Shown here piece by piece: positions 45,741 through 53,933 of a stretch of 64,000 nucleotides of DNA (its first letter is position 1; each line of letters starts with the position of its first letter). Source of the stretch: Shimia sp. (lineage in GTDB: Bacteria > Pseudomonadota > Alphaproteobacteria > Rhodobacterales > Rhodobacteraceae); NCBI GenBank assembly GCA_024224295.1, contig JAAENN010000029.1, positions 85,542-149,541 on the forward strand. Reading direction: 5' to 3'. The translations under genes and the position numbers were made by a program. Below the pieces are notes generated by a model. It was not told where the DNA came from. It searched no databases and was given only the letters and a program-made list of their open reading frames with translations.

Positions 45741-46343
45741 CTAATTTTGGGGCGTGTATACCAGTCGCACACCTTTTGTGAAAAACAAATAAATTTCATT
45801 GTTTTCCCCGGAAGGGCGCAGGGCCATTCGCCCCGCTTGAAGCTGACCAATTTCGCTTTCTGCGGTCACATCCCCGACAGACTCAGCGCGGGCATCCTCC
45901 AGCCCAAAGAGCATGTTTTCGGTCAGAATCGTGTATCCAGCCGAGGTCACAATTTCCACATCACCATTGAGTTCGACTTCCTGAAAGTTGCCATCCATTT
46001 CGCCGGCATTGGCGCGCACGGTGATTTCCGTACCAGTCTCGGTGGTTATTAACGCCCCGACCTGTTTTGCGATTATACGGGAGGAATCTTTGATATCGGG
46101 ATGCGCGGTAGCAGATGTGAGCGTGATCTTGTGCCCGTCATCGGTTTGACCAGCTATGTAGGGCGCGGTGATTTGGCGATCTCGCAGGCGTTTCTCAAGT
46201 TCTACGTCCGCAAACGGGATGGCGCTTTCGAGGTCGACCTCGTGTGAGATCAGAAACAGTGTCGACAGAATCCCGAGGGCCGTGAGTGGCAGGAGCACTT
46301 TCAGCCAAGCAACTAGGTTGGAATATGTCAGCCTGCGCACCAC
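45741..46343 (-). CDS. lptC: LPS export protein LptC
   Basis: About 200 residues. The track ORF extends back into kdsD; a GTG at 46343 or 46340 (VVRRLTYSNLVAWLKVLLPLTALGILSTLFLIS) starts right before the single membrane anchor and after the kdsD stop. The periplasmic part (ITAPYIAGQTDDGHKITLTSATAHPD..DGNFQEVELNGDVEIVTSAGYTILTENMLFGLEDARAES) is the LptC jellyroll. It hands LPS from LptFGB to LptA. The start is uncertain because no clear ribosome site is seen. Confidence 0.9.
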   Translation of the reverse strand: MVRRLTYSNLVAWLKVLLPLTALGILSTLFLISHEVDLESAIPFADVELEKRLRDRQITAPYIAGQTDDGHKITLTSATAHPDIKDSSRIIAKQVGALITTETGTEITVRANAGEMDGNFQEVELNGDVEIVTSAGYTILTENMLFGLEDARAESVGDVTAESEIGQLQAGRMALRPSGENNEIYLFFTKGVRLVYTPQN

Positions 46344-46347
46344 GGTG

Positions 46348-47322
46348 TCAGCCAAGTCCGGCGCGCAGGCAGTCGTGGATGTGCAAGAGGCCCTCAGGCG
46401 TGCCTGCACCGCTGGGGTCGATCACAAACAGGCAGGTGATCTTGCGTTGGTTCATGATGGCGACGGCTTCCTCAGCCAAGGCGCTGGGTGCAATGGTTTG
46501 CGGCGCTGCGGTCATGACCTCTACAGCTGTGCGGTCCAGCAGGCCGTCCATGTGGCGGCGCAGGTCGCCATCGGTGACAATTCCCAGTAGCGCACCGGTG
46601 TCGTTGGTGACGCCAACAACGCCAAAGCCTTTTTGGCTGATTTCCAGCAAAGCGTCGCTCATTGGGGTTTGCGCAGTAATCAGAGGCAGGGCTTCGCCAA
46701 CGTGCATGAGATCGCGCACGCGGGAGAGTTGGGCACCGAGTTTGCCACCAGGATGAAACTCGCGGAAGTTCTCGGGGGTGAATTTGCGGTGCTCCATGAG
46801 GGCTACGGCGAGCGCATCGCCAAGCGCAAGGGTCATGGTGGTGGTGGTGGTGGGCACCACGCCGGTACCGCAGGCTTCTTGGGCTTTGGGCAGGATGAGA
46901 CCCACATCGCTTTGTTTGATTAACGTGCTGTCGGCACGACTGGCGACGCCGATCAGCGGGATGTTAAAACGGCGGGTGTAAGCTACCAAGTCAGCCAATT
47001 CCGGGGTTTCGCCAGAGTTGGAGAGCACCAATGCCACGTCACCTTGCGCCATCATGCCAAGATCACCGTGGCTGGCCTCGGCCGGGTGCACGAAGTGTGC
47101 CGGCGTGCCAGTAGAGGCAAAGGTGGCGGCAATTTTGCGGGCAATGTGGCCGGATTTGCCCATGCCAGAAATGATCACGCGACCTTTTGCGGAGAGCAGA
47201 AGTTCGATCGCCTCTCCAAACTCGGTGCCCAGGCTGTCACCTAAGGCGGAGAGGGCGGCGGTCTCGATCGAGATCACACGGCGGGCGGTGGCCAGAAAGG
47301 TTTGCTTGTCGGCGTCCGTCAT
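46348..47322 (-). CDS. kdsD: Arabinose-5-phosphate isomerase (KpsF/KdsD)
   Basis: 324 residues: SIS domain (GRVIISGMGKSGHIARKIAATFASTGTPAHFVHPAEASHGDLGMM..LSNSGETPELADLVAYTRRF) followed by two CBS domains (MHVGEALPLITAQTPMSDALLEIS; MTAAPQTIAPSALAEEAVAIM). It turns ribulose-5-phosphate into arabinose-5-phosphate for Kdo synthesis. Lying directly before lptC, it links Kdo supply to LPS export. The TTTTM tract (GVVPTTTTTMTLALGDALAVALM) is normal for the family. Confidence 0.95.
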   Translation of the reverse strand: MTDADKQTFLATARRVISIETAALSALGDSLGTEFGEAIELLLSAKGRVIISGMGKSGHIARKIAATFASTGTPAHFVHPAEASHGDLGMMAQGDVALVLSNSGETPELADLVAYTRRFNIPLIGVASRADSTLIKQSDVGLILPKAQEACGTGVVPTTTTTMTLALGDALAVALMEHRKFTPENFREFHPGGKLGAQLSRVRDLMHVGEALPLITAQTPMSDALLEISQKGFGVVGVTNDTGALLGIVTDGDLRRHMDGLLDRTAVEVMTAAPQTIAPSALAEEAVAIMNQRKITCLFVIDPSGAGTPEGLLHIHDCLRAGLG

Positions 47323-47334
47323 GGGGCGGCTCCG

Positions 47335-47946
47335 TTAGTGCGCAAAGATATCTTGTTCCGGCCATCCTGCCAGATCCAGTTTGGCGCGCGTTGGCAGGAA
47401 GTCAAAGCAGGCCTGGGCCACTTCGGTGCGGCCTTCACGCGCAAGACGTTCGTTCAGCTTTTCGCGCAGACCGTGCAGGTAAAGCACATCAGAGGCGGCA
47501 TAGTCGAGCTGGGCATCGGTTAGAGTTTCAGCGCCCCAGTCGCTCATCTGCTGTTGCTTGGACACGTCAACGCTCAGCAATTCTTGAAGCAGGTTTTTCA
47601 GACCGTGGCGGTCTGTGTACGTGCGCACCAGTTTGGAGGCGATTTTGGTGCAGTACACCGGCGCAGTGAGAGCGCCAAAGGCGTGGTACATTGCAGCGAT
47701 GTCAAAGCGACCAAAATGGAAGAGTTTCAACACGTTTGGGTCTTCGAGCATTTTACAAAGATTCGGCGCTTCGGTCTGGCCCTTCGCGACCTGCACCAAA
47801 TGGGCGTTGCCGTCGCCGCCAGACATCTGGATCACACAGAGACGGTCGCGGTGGGGGTTGAGCCCCATGGTTTCGCAGTCAATCGCCACAACCGGGCCAA
47901 GGTCCAGGTCGTCAGGCAGGTCGTTTTGATAAAGGAAATTTGCCAT
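47335..47946 (-). CDS. rnd: Ribonuclease D-like 3'-5' exonuclease (short form)
   Basis: 203 residues from the ATG at 47946; the track start is 30 nt earlier. DEDD exonuclease motifs: D23/E25 in VVAIDCETMGLNPHRD, the HFGRFDIAAMYHAFG segment, and QLDYAASDVLYLHGL. It lacks the HRDC domains of E. coli RNase D, as is usual for this alphaproteobacterial form. It probably trims tRNA or other RNA 3' ends. It is the first gene of the minus-strand unit rnd-kdsD-lptC-lptA-lptB. Confidence 0.92.
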   Translation of the reverse strand: MANFLYQNDLPDDLDLGPVVAIDCETMGLNPHRDRLCVIQMSGGDGNAHLVQVAKGQTEAPNLCKMLEDPNVLKLFHFGRFDIAAMYHAFGALTAPVYCTKIASKLVRTYTDRHGLKNLLQELLSVDVSKQQQMSDWGAETLTDAQLDYAASDVLYLHGLREKLNERLAREGRTEVAQACFDFLPTRAKLDLAGWPEQDIFAH

Positions 47947-48091
47947 GTGTGCCTCAATGTCTCTGATGACAAGCACTTACGGCTTTGTGCGGCGTGTTTC
48001 AATGTTTCGCGGGGGATTGTTGATATTCCGGCGTTAGGTTGCTTAGGAGGCGTGGCTTTACGGCGCGGGTGCGACATCTTAAGTATCAGCG

Positions 48092-48850
48092 ATGGATATC
48101 AAGACCCCCCAAGATGTGAGTGATGAACTGCGTGCAATGCTGGAAGAACAGGCACGGCAGACCGGGCCGCGCGTTCAACGGTTAGAAGTTGAGACACAGG
48201 TGTTCTGGATCAAACGTGTGGAGCAGTTGGGGTTGCGGTACCGTTTGCAAAAGGGAGATCCGCGCAAGGCCTTTGAGCGGGAACGGCTGGCATACCATGA
48301 GATGAACGCCGCGCAGGCTCCGGTGCCGCGGTTGGTTGCAGAGGGGGCGGATTTTCTGGTGTTGCCGGATTGTGGGGCGAATCTGCGCTATTTGTTGGCC
48401 GATGAAGTGGACATTGGGCGCAGGCAGCAGATGTTAATAGAAGCCAGTGTCATGCTCGCAGACTTCCATGGTTTAGGGTTTGCACACGGACGGCCCAGTC
48501 CGAAAGATATGTGTCGCGTTGACGGTCAAATCCTGCTCCTAGATTTTGAACGCTACAAACAAGGTAACAATACCCCTGTCGGGAAAGCGCGGGATTTGGT
48601 GGTGTTTGCGTTCAATGTGGCAGCGCATTCTCCGCAGATGCGGAATAGTTTGCGTGAGGCAATGGCTGCCTACCGAGAGAGGGCGGATGACGCGATCTGG
48701 CCTTTGGCACAACGCTGGTGCCGGTGGTTGCGGTGGACCGAGCGGGTGACCAGACCACTGCAAAATCGACCTGACGGGCGAGCCTTGGAGTTCAAGGCGA
48801 TTCCGGTCGTGATGGATTTGTTTCTGTCCGAGGATCAACCGCTGGTTTGA
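48092..48850 (+). CDS. Kdo/lipopolysaccharide kinase-like protein (protein-kinase fold)
   Basis: 252 residues. Kinase-like features: a possible ATP-binding lysine K41 (FWIKRVEQLG), VPRLVAEGADFLVLPDCGANLRYLLAD (hinge), a catalytic loop FHGLGFAHGRPSPKDMCRV (HGxxxxxD) and a DFE metal motif in ILLLDFERY. This resembles the InaA/WaaP/KdkA group that phosphorylates LPS sugars, rather than Ser/Thr kinases. The neighbouring kdsD-lpt operon, encoded divergently, supports an LPS role. The substrate is inferred, not shown. The phosphorylated target could also be a protein or a lipid. Confidence 0.72.
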   Translation: MDIKTPQDVSDELRAMLEEQARQTGPRVQRLEVETQVFWIKRVEQLGLRYRLQKGDPRKAFERERLAYHEMNAAQAPVPRLVAEGADFLVLPDCGANLRYLLADEVDIGRRQQMLIEASVMLADFHGLGFAHGRPSPKDMCRVDGQILLLDFERYKQGNNTPVGKARDLVVFAFNVAAHSPQMRNSLREAMAAYRERADDAIWPLAQRWCRWLRWTERVTRPLQNRPDGRALEFKAIPVVMDLFLSEDQPLV

Positions 48851-48858
48851 CGTGTGGC

Positions 48859-49935
48859 TCAGGCTTGCGGTGCAATGGCAATCAGGTGGTTGTCCCATTG
48901 CAGGGGATGTTCGCGCTTTTCGGCTCTGATGCGCCCGACGAGGCCGGTACCTGTGGTTAGGAAGAAGCCTGTTTGTGCGGGTCCGATACCACAGACATCG
49001 TCGAGTTTATGAGAGACGATCAGGGCGCCGGTTTTGATGTCAAATACTTGAGCCAGGTTTCCACGTGGTGAGGTAATGGCCGCAAAGTGCCCATCGCCAG
49101 AAATTGCTACGCTTCCAGCGTAGCCTTGCATGGCGCGATGAGCCTGCTCTGTCGCAGTTAAGAGATCGACGGTTGCATTGCGTCTATGTAAACCAAGCAG
49201 CGGAGGAGCTTCGGTTTTGGGGCCTTGCCACTGCATGGCAAAAGCGACGAGACCATCGGGGCGGACGGCAAGATGGCGGATTGAGTTTTTGTGCAGAGCG
49301 GGGGGCAGTGTGACTTGTTCAAGCGGCGTACCGTTGGTGCTCAGATAGCTGAGGTTCGGTTCCATCACGGGGATGTTGAGCTTGCTGCGGCCCATGTCGG
49401 GGTGGGTCTCGATGCCGCCGTTGGCAACCACAAGGGTTTGGCCGTCTGGCATGAGTTTGAGGTCATGCGGACCAATGCCGCCGGAGGAAAACTCCCCGAT
49501 GCGGGTGTAGTTTTGGGTCACGTCCCAAAGGCCGATGACGCCTTCGCCAACTTCATAACTATTCTCGGATGTGAAGAGCGTATTGCCGTCTGTGGAGAAA
49601 GTGCCATGACCGTAAAAGTGGCGGCCTTCTGGCGCCGTGAGGGTGTTTATGATCGCGCCGTCGCGGCAATCCAGTACCAAAGCAAAGGTGCCTGGGCGGC
49701 GCGCAAAGGCGACAGCCTCGGCGCGCTCTGGATGTGCGGCGGCGGCGTGTCCGCGGGCGGGCAAAGGGATGGTGAAGGTGATGTCGCCGATCGAGGTGAG
49801 GCCTGCGAGCAGATAGGTGCCGTCCGGGGCGCGGGCAGCGGAAAGATAGTTCGGCGTACCCACGCTGCTCCAACCCGCGCGGGGCAGAAGGCTTGCGGCG
49901 GCGAGGCCTGCGAGCATGCGACGGCGGGTGACCAT
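48859..49935 (-). CDS. DUF1513 periplasmic beta-propeller protein
   Basis: 358 residues. A Tat-type signal (VTRRRMLAGLAAASLLPRAGWS) precedes repeated propeller-like blades (AARAPDGTYLLAGL, FYGHGTFSTDGNTLFTSEN, GGIGPHDLKLMPDGQTLVVANGGIETHP, NSIRHLAVRPDGLVAFAMQWQG). DUF1513 genes regularly stand at the end of imelysin/di-heme clusters; their function is not established, but the cluster is associated with iron uptake. It begins on the last base of the imelysin gene before it (TGATG). Confidence 0.88.
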   Translation of the reverse strand: MVTRRRMLAGLAAASLLPRAGWSSVGTPNYLSAARAPDGTYLLAGLTSIGDITFTIPLPARGHAAAAHPERAEAVAFARRPGTFALVLDCRDGAIINTLTAPEGRHFYGHGTFSTDGNTLFTSENSYEVGEGVIGLWDVTQNYTRIGEFSSGGIGPHDLKLMPDGQTLVVANGGIETHPDMGRSKLNIPVMEPNLSYLSTNGTPLEQVTLPPALHKNSIRHLAVRPDGLVAFAMQWQGPKTEAPPLLGLHRRNATVDLLTATEQAHRAMQGYAGSVAISGDGHFAAITSPRGNLAQVFDIKTGALIVSHKLDDVCGIGPAQTGFFLTTGTGLVGRIRAEKREHPLQWDNHLIAIAPQA

Positions 49936-50951
49936 CAGTCGCCGTCCAAGGCGTTGAAGCCGGCGCTGACGTCGAGGGCGGGGCCAAGTTCCTGCAGTAC
50001 AATGTCGCGGATGTTGCCGATGTATTGCTGTAAGATTTCGACACGCAGGCGGCCCTGGATGTCGGAGACACCAGCAAAGGCTGGATCATTCTCAAGCTCA
50101 GTGGCTTGGCCGAGTGTGAGCGAAAAAGCGGCGGTAAGGCTGTCCGCTTGAGAGGGTGTTTGTGCGGCCATTAGGGCGGCGAGCTGTTCTAGCGCCTCAA
50201 GAGACACGCTGATGTTTTGCAGGCTGCGCTCCGATCGGCGGGCCTCGGCGCGCAGGGGGCGGGGTTTGTCGAATGTACCTAGCGGGCGACCGAGCCGGGC
50301 GTCTGCGTTGAATTGCAGGCCGGTATCGAGCGCTTTGAACAGCTCGGCCACAGCGGCGAGGTCCGTGGTGTAGGGGCCGTCTTCCGACGGGGTGCGCATG
50401 AGGTCGGCATAGCCGTTTTGCCAATCATTCAGAATCTCGGTGGCGTTGCGGTCTATGTCGTTGGTGACGGCTTGGATCAAGGTGCAGCGATAGGCGTCGC
50501 TGCCTAAGGTCTGGATGCGCTTGTCATAAAGCAGGAACTCCAGCGCGAAAAAACCATGGGCGGCGATGGAGACTTCGGCAAAGGCGTCTTCATCAAAGGC
50601 GGCTGGGTCTTTGGCGGTGATCAGTCTGGAGAGTGCTTTGGGGGTGAAGCCTTTGGTGTCGGGCCAGAAAGCCATGGAAAAGGCGCGTTCGCCTTCTTCT
50701 GTGGGGCCAAATCGCAGGTGGCTGACGGCCATCCAGGCATCAAAGCTTTGGTGATAGGCCGCGCGCAGGGCGGAAGAGTCGCTGGCGCAGTCTTGAGCAG
50801 CGGTGTTTTTAAGCGTACCGCTGGCCTCTGTCAGGGCGGCGAATCCCGGCAGGACATGCGCGTCGATGGCAGTGTCCACCAGCGTAGCGGGGTCCAGAGC
50901 CCATGCGGGTTGAGACAATAGGAGCGAGGCGGTCAGGGCAAGCAGGCGCAT
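49935..50951 (-). CDS. Imelysin-family periplasmic protein, motif histidine missing
   Basis: 338 residues with signal peptide 1-18 (LTASLLLSQPAWA). The family's first-domain pattern SFDAWMAVSHLRFGPTEEGERAFSMAFWPD and FALEFLLYDKRI are visible, but the GxHxxE motif reads GFFALE (133-138), so the usual histidine is a phenylalanine. Imelysin-like proteins bind iron or heme-related ligands; the metal site may be lost or altered here. It starts 2 nt after the di-heme gene and ends overlapping DUF1513. Its role may be structural next to the intact paralogue at 52.5 kb. Confidence 0.88.
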   Translation of the reverse strand: MRLLALTASLLLSQPAWALDPATLVDTAIDAHVLPGFAALTEASGTLKNTAAQDCASDSSALRAAYHQSFDAWMAVSHLRFGPTEEGERAFSMAFWPDTKGFTPKALSRLITAKDPAAFDEDAFAEVSIAAHGFFALEFLLYDKRIQTLGSDAYRCTLIQAVTNDIDRNATEILNDWQNGYADLMRTPSEDGPYTTDLAAVAELFKALDTGLQFNADARLGRPLGTFDKPRPLRAEARRSERSLQNISVSLEALEQLAALMAAQTPSQADSLTAAFSLTLGQATELENDPAFAGVSDIQGRLRVEILQQYIGNIRDIVLQELGPALDVSAGFNALDGD

Positions 50952-50953
50952 GG

Positions 50954-52465
50954 TCAGAGGCTTTCAATAAATCGGATGAGAGCGGCGCGGTCGGCGGGCG
51001 GCATGGAGACCACGGTGTCGCGGGCGGACTGCGCTTCGCCGCCATGCCAGAGGATGGCTTCGAGGATGTTGCGGGCGCGCCCATCGTGCAGGAGTTGTGT
51101 GTGGCCGGACACCTGACCTGTGAGGCCGATACCCCAGAGCGGTGGCGTGCGCCATTCTTGGCCAGTGGCGCGGCCCTCGGGACGGTTGTCGGCCAGATCC
51201 GGCCCCATGTCGTGCAGGAGCATGTCGGTGTAGGGCCAGATCAGTTGGAAGCTTTGGGTAGGCTGCTCTTCGAGCCGATGGGTCACAAATGACGGCGTGT
51301 GGCAGGACGCGCAGCCGGTCGTGTGGAACACTTCTTTGCCGCGCAGCACCTCGGGATCGTCCACGTCGCGGCGGGCGGGCACGGCGAGGTTGGCACTGTA
51401 AAAGGTGACAAGGTCGAGGCCGATTTCATCGACTTCAAAGACACGTACATCGCCGTCGCCGTGCGGCGCGTCGATGCATTCGACTTGTTCTTTGGTGCAG
51501 TCGCCATGACCTGCTTCAAACAATGGTGTTGAGATGCCGATGTCGGCGGCAAAGGCAGCGCCGGATTGCTGGCGCAGGGTTGGTGCGCCGGCTTTAAGGC
51601 CAAAGCGGCCCAGCATCGGGCGTTGGTATTCGACCGACCAGGTGATGTTGGCCCGTCCCGAGATACCATCACTATTTGCATCATCGGGGTCAGCGTTGGC
51701 GAGGATGTCGTCGGCTGGGATGGCGTCCAGCAGGCCGAGGCCAATCATTTGCGGCGCAACGCGGGGGCTGAACATCACATCATGGTGGAGGGGGCCGTAG
51801 CCAAGGTCTTTCAGAGCATAGGAAGGGCGGCGCAATGTGGCGGTTTTGCCGCCGGATAAAGCTATGTCAAGCTCTTCAAAGGTGACTTCGATACGTGCCT
51901 CGGCGGGATGGCCGGGTAGGTTGAAATCCTGAATTTGCGATCCGTAAGTTGGCTCTGGCCGCGTGGCCAGGAAGTCTTCGATTTCGTAAATCTGGTCGGT
52001 CTGTTGGCCGGGGATTGCAAGTTTGATCGCCAGTGACAGCGCGTCGTCATCCGGGCCTTCCGGCGCGTGGCCACGTCCGGATTTTTGGTGGCAGCCTAGG
52101 CAATTGCGGGCGTTGTATAGCGGACCCAGGCCGTCAGAGGCCAGTGTGGAGCTGGGAGAGGAAACCCATAGCTTGTCAAACATCGCCTCGCCCATCCGGA
52201 ATATCAGTCCGTCTTCTTTGCTGAGATTGGCGGAGGGCTGTTTGAAAGCAAAGGCGTCGTTGCGCACGGGCACGGTTGCGGCACCGCCAGGGCGGGATTC
52301 AAACTTTTGCGGTTGGGAAAAGTCGGTGGGTGCGGCTGTGACGCCTTGGATGCGTTTGGTCTCGGCGTCGGTGCGGGGCACCACGTTGAGATGGCGGTCA
52401 TCTAGAGCTTGTACCGATGTGGAAGCGAAGAGTAGGCAGAAGACCGTGGCTGAGGAAGTTCGCAT
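50954..52465 (-). CDS. Di-heme oxidoreductase family protein (DUF1111, MauG-related)
   Basis: 503 residues from the ATG at 52465 (MRTSSATVFCLLFASTSVQA, signal peptide); the track start lies 123 nt further back. Two heme c motifs: C122-LGC-H126 and C385-ASC-H389. It is the so-called thiol oxidoreductase family always found with imelysins. It sits in the periplasm and probably handles electrons for iron oxidation or reduction; the substrate is unknown. A hairpin at 52481-52510 separates it from the first imelysin gene. Confidence 0.9.
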   Translation of the reverse strand: MRTSSATVFCLLFASTSVQALDDRHLNVVPRTDAETKRIQGVTAAPTDFSQPQKFESRPGGAATVPVRNDAFAFKQPSANLSKEDGLIFRMGEAMFDKLWVSSPSSTLASDGLGPLYNARNCLGCHQKSGRGHAPEGPDDDALSLAIKLAIPGQQTDQIYEIEDFLATRPEPTYGSQIQDFNLPGHPAEARIEVTFEELDIALSGGKTATLRRPSYALKDLGYGPLHHDVMFSPRVAPQMIGLGLLDAIPADDILANADPDDANSDGISGRANITWSVEYQRPMLGRFGLKAGAPTLRQQSGAAFAADIGISTPLFEAGHGDCTKEQVECIDAPHGDGDVRVFEVDEIGLDLVTFYSANLAVPARRDVDDPEVLRGKEVFHTTGCASCHTPSFVTHRLEEQPTQSFQLIWPYTDMLLHDMGPDLADNRPEGRATGQEWRTPPLWGIGLTGQVSGHTQLLHDGRARNILEAILWHGGEAQSARDTVVSMPPADRAALIRFIESL

Positions 52466-52480
52466 GGCGGGCCTTGGAAT

Positions 52481-52510
52481 GGAAAAGGGGCGGCGGGATA
52501 GCCGCCCCTT
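52481..52510 (-). terminator. Intercistronic terminator-like hairpin before the di-heme gene
   Basis: On the minus strand AAGGGGCGGC-TATCCC-GCCGCCCCTT is a perfect 10 bp stem followed by TTCC. It ends 16 nt before the di-heme start, so it probably lowers downstream expression relative to the first imelysin. Confidence 0.7.
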
Positions 52511-52541
52511 CAAAGACTTTATTGGTCTGAGACCTTGATTA

Positions 52542-53801
52542 TTATTGGAACACGGCGTCTGGATTGTCGAGGCTGTCGGAGCCTTCAAACGCCAGCTGGT
52601 CCAGGCCCAGTGCTTTTACTGCTGCTTCGATAGATTTGGTCTGATCCACCAGACCGTCTACGCCACCCATGACCAGCGCTTCGCCAGCTGCGTTGCCGCG
52701 CTCCAGCATCTGGTCATAAGAGAAACCGGATTCGGCGGCGGTTTTGATGCGGCCGAGGGACATCATAGTAGTGGAGAGCTTGGCTTGCAGCTCTGCGTCC
52801 AGATCGGCGTTCACTTCTGCCACAAGATCAGACACGGAAGGGCCTGACACCAGGGAACCGTCTACACGCACGTATTCGCCAAGGTAGACGTTCTGGATGC
52901 CCAGACCGTCGTAGTAGTGGCTGTTGTGGGTGTTGTCGGAGAAGCAATCGTGCTCTTCTTCCGGGTCGTTCAGGAGCAGGCCAAGGCGCATACGTTCACC
53001 GGCTTGCTCACCATAAGACAGGGAGCCCATGCCGGTCAGGATGGCCACGAGACCTGCGTCTGTGTCACCCGTGACGGTTGCACGGGCTTCGCCGTCTACG
53101 GACCACTGAGCGGCCATGAATTCGAGATCAGAGACCAGCAGATCGGTAGCGGCTTTCAGGTAGGCTGCGCGGCGGTCACAGTTGTCGCTGGTGCAGGCGT
53201 CGCCGGCTGCGAAATCTGTCCAAGGGCGGTCACCCGCGCCGTGGTTGTGGCCGTTCATGTCCTGGCCCCAGAGCAGGAATTCGATGGCGTGATAACCGGT
53301 GGCAACGTTGGCTTCAACGCCGTCAGCTTCGTGCAGGCTTTCCAGCAAAGCTGGGGTGATCTCTGCAGCGTCAATGGTTTCACCGGAGATGTCGAAAGAG
53401 GCATTGGCCACCACGTTCAGCGCAGCCAGCGGGTTTTCGTCAGAAGGGCCACCGTAAGCGGCGTCTACATAGTCGATCAGGCCTTCGTCCAGAGGCCAAG
53501 CATTCACTTTGCCTTCCCAGTCGTCCACGGCGGCGTTGCCGAAACGGTAGACTTCGGTCTGCTGATACGGCACGCGGGAAGCCAGCCATGCGCCCTGTGC
53601 GTTGTGCAGTGCCTCAGCGGATGGGTTTTCGATCAGCGCATTCACGGCCGCTTGTAGTGTTTTGGCGGTGGTCAGGCTGTCTTCGTACTTGGCGGCGGCG
53701 ATGTTGGCGTAGTTGGCAACAACATCAGCTTTATTTGCGGCAAATGCAGGCGCGGTCAGTGCCAGCACGGCCGCGGAAGTGATCAAAATGTGACGAGTCA
53801 T
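52542..53801 (-). CDS. Imelysin-family periplasmic protein (EfeO/IrpA-like)
   Basis: 419 residues from the ATG at 53801, chosen because AGGGA lies 9-10 nt upstream; the track ATG at 53810 is too close to it. Signal peptide HILITSAAVLALTAPAFAA. The metal-site motif GYHAIE (169-174) is intact, with EFLLWGQDMNGHNHGAGDRPWTDFA after it, and repeated imelysin pattern VYRFGNAAVDDWEGKVNAWPLDEGLIDYVD. It is the leading gene of an iron-associated operon. A dyad at 53837-53853 lies just upstream. Confidence 0.93.
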   Translation of the reverse strand: MTRHILITSAAVLALTAPAFAANKADVVANYANIAAAKYEDSLTTAKTLQAAVNALIENPSAEALHNAQGAWLASRVPYQQTEVYRFGNAAVDDWEGKVNAWPLDEGLIDYVDAAYGGPSDENPLAALNVVANASFDISGETIDAAEITPALLESLHEADGVEANVATGYHAIEFLLWGQDMNGHNHGAGDRPWTDFAAGDACTSDNCDRRAAYLKAATDLLVSDLEFMAAQWSVDGEARATVTGDTDAGLVAILTGMGSLSYGEQAGERMRLGLLLNDPEEEHDCFSDNTHNSHYYDGLGIQNVYLGEYVRVDGSLVSGPSVSDLVAEVNADLDAELQAKLSTTMMSLGRIKTAAESGFSYDQMLERGNAAGEALVMGGVDGLVDQTKSIEAAVKALGLDQLAFEGSDSLDNPDAVFQ

Positions 53802-53836
53802 GGAATCCATTCCCTGTTAGCGAATTTGGCTCATAA

Positions 53837-53853
53837 CTGACTAGTTTTGTCGG
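53837..53853 (-). promoter_or_regulatory. Candidate iron-regulator dyad upstream of imelysin
   Basis: CTGACT-AGTTT-TGTCGG on the plus strand, 36 bp before the imelysin start and 7 bp downstream (on the minus strand) of TTGACG, a likely -35 box. It aligns with the perfect dyad before the peroxidase gene (55077-55093): first half identical, second half 4/6. Confidence 0.5.
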
Positions 53854-53933
53854 CTTCGTCAATCCTTATTAATTTTGTATGCTTTTAGGTGCGGCGCTAT
53901 GTCCCGCACCCAAATATGCATAGAAAATAAAGC

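Noticed and set aside
49291-50151. 286-codon plus-strand ORF across the DUF1513/imelysin junction
   Set aside because: It crosses two well-supported minus-strand genes and has glycine/valine-rich shadow composition.
52917-53657. 246-codon plus-strand ORF opposite imelysin
   Set aside because: Shadow ORF; the imelysin motifs are clear on the minus strand.
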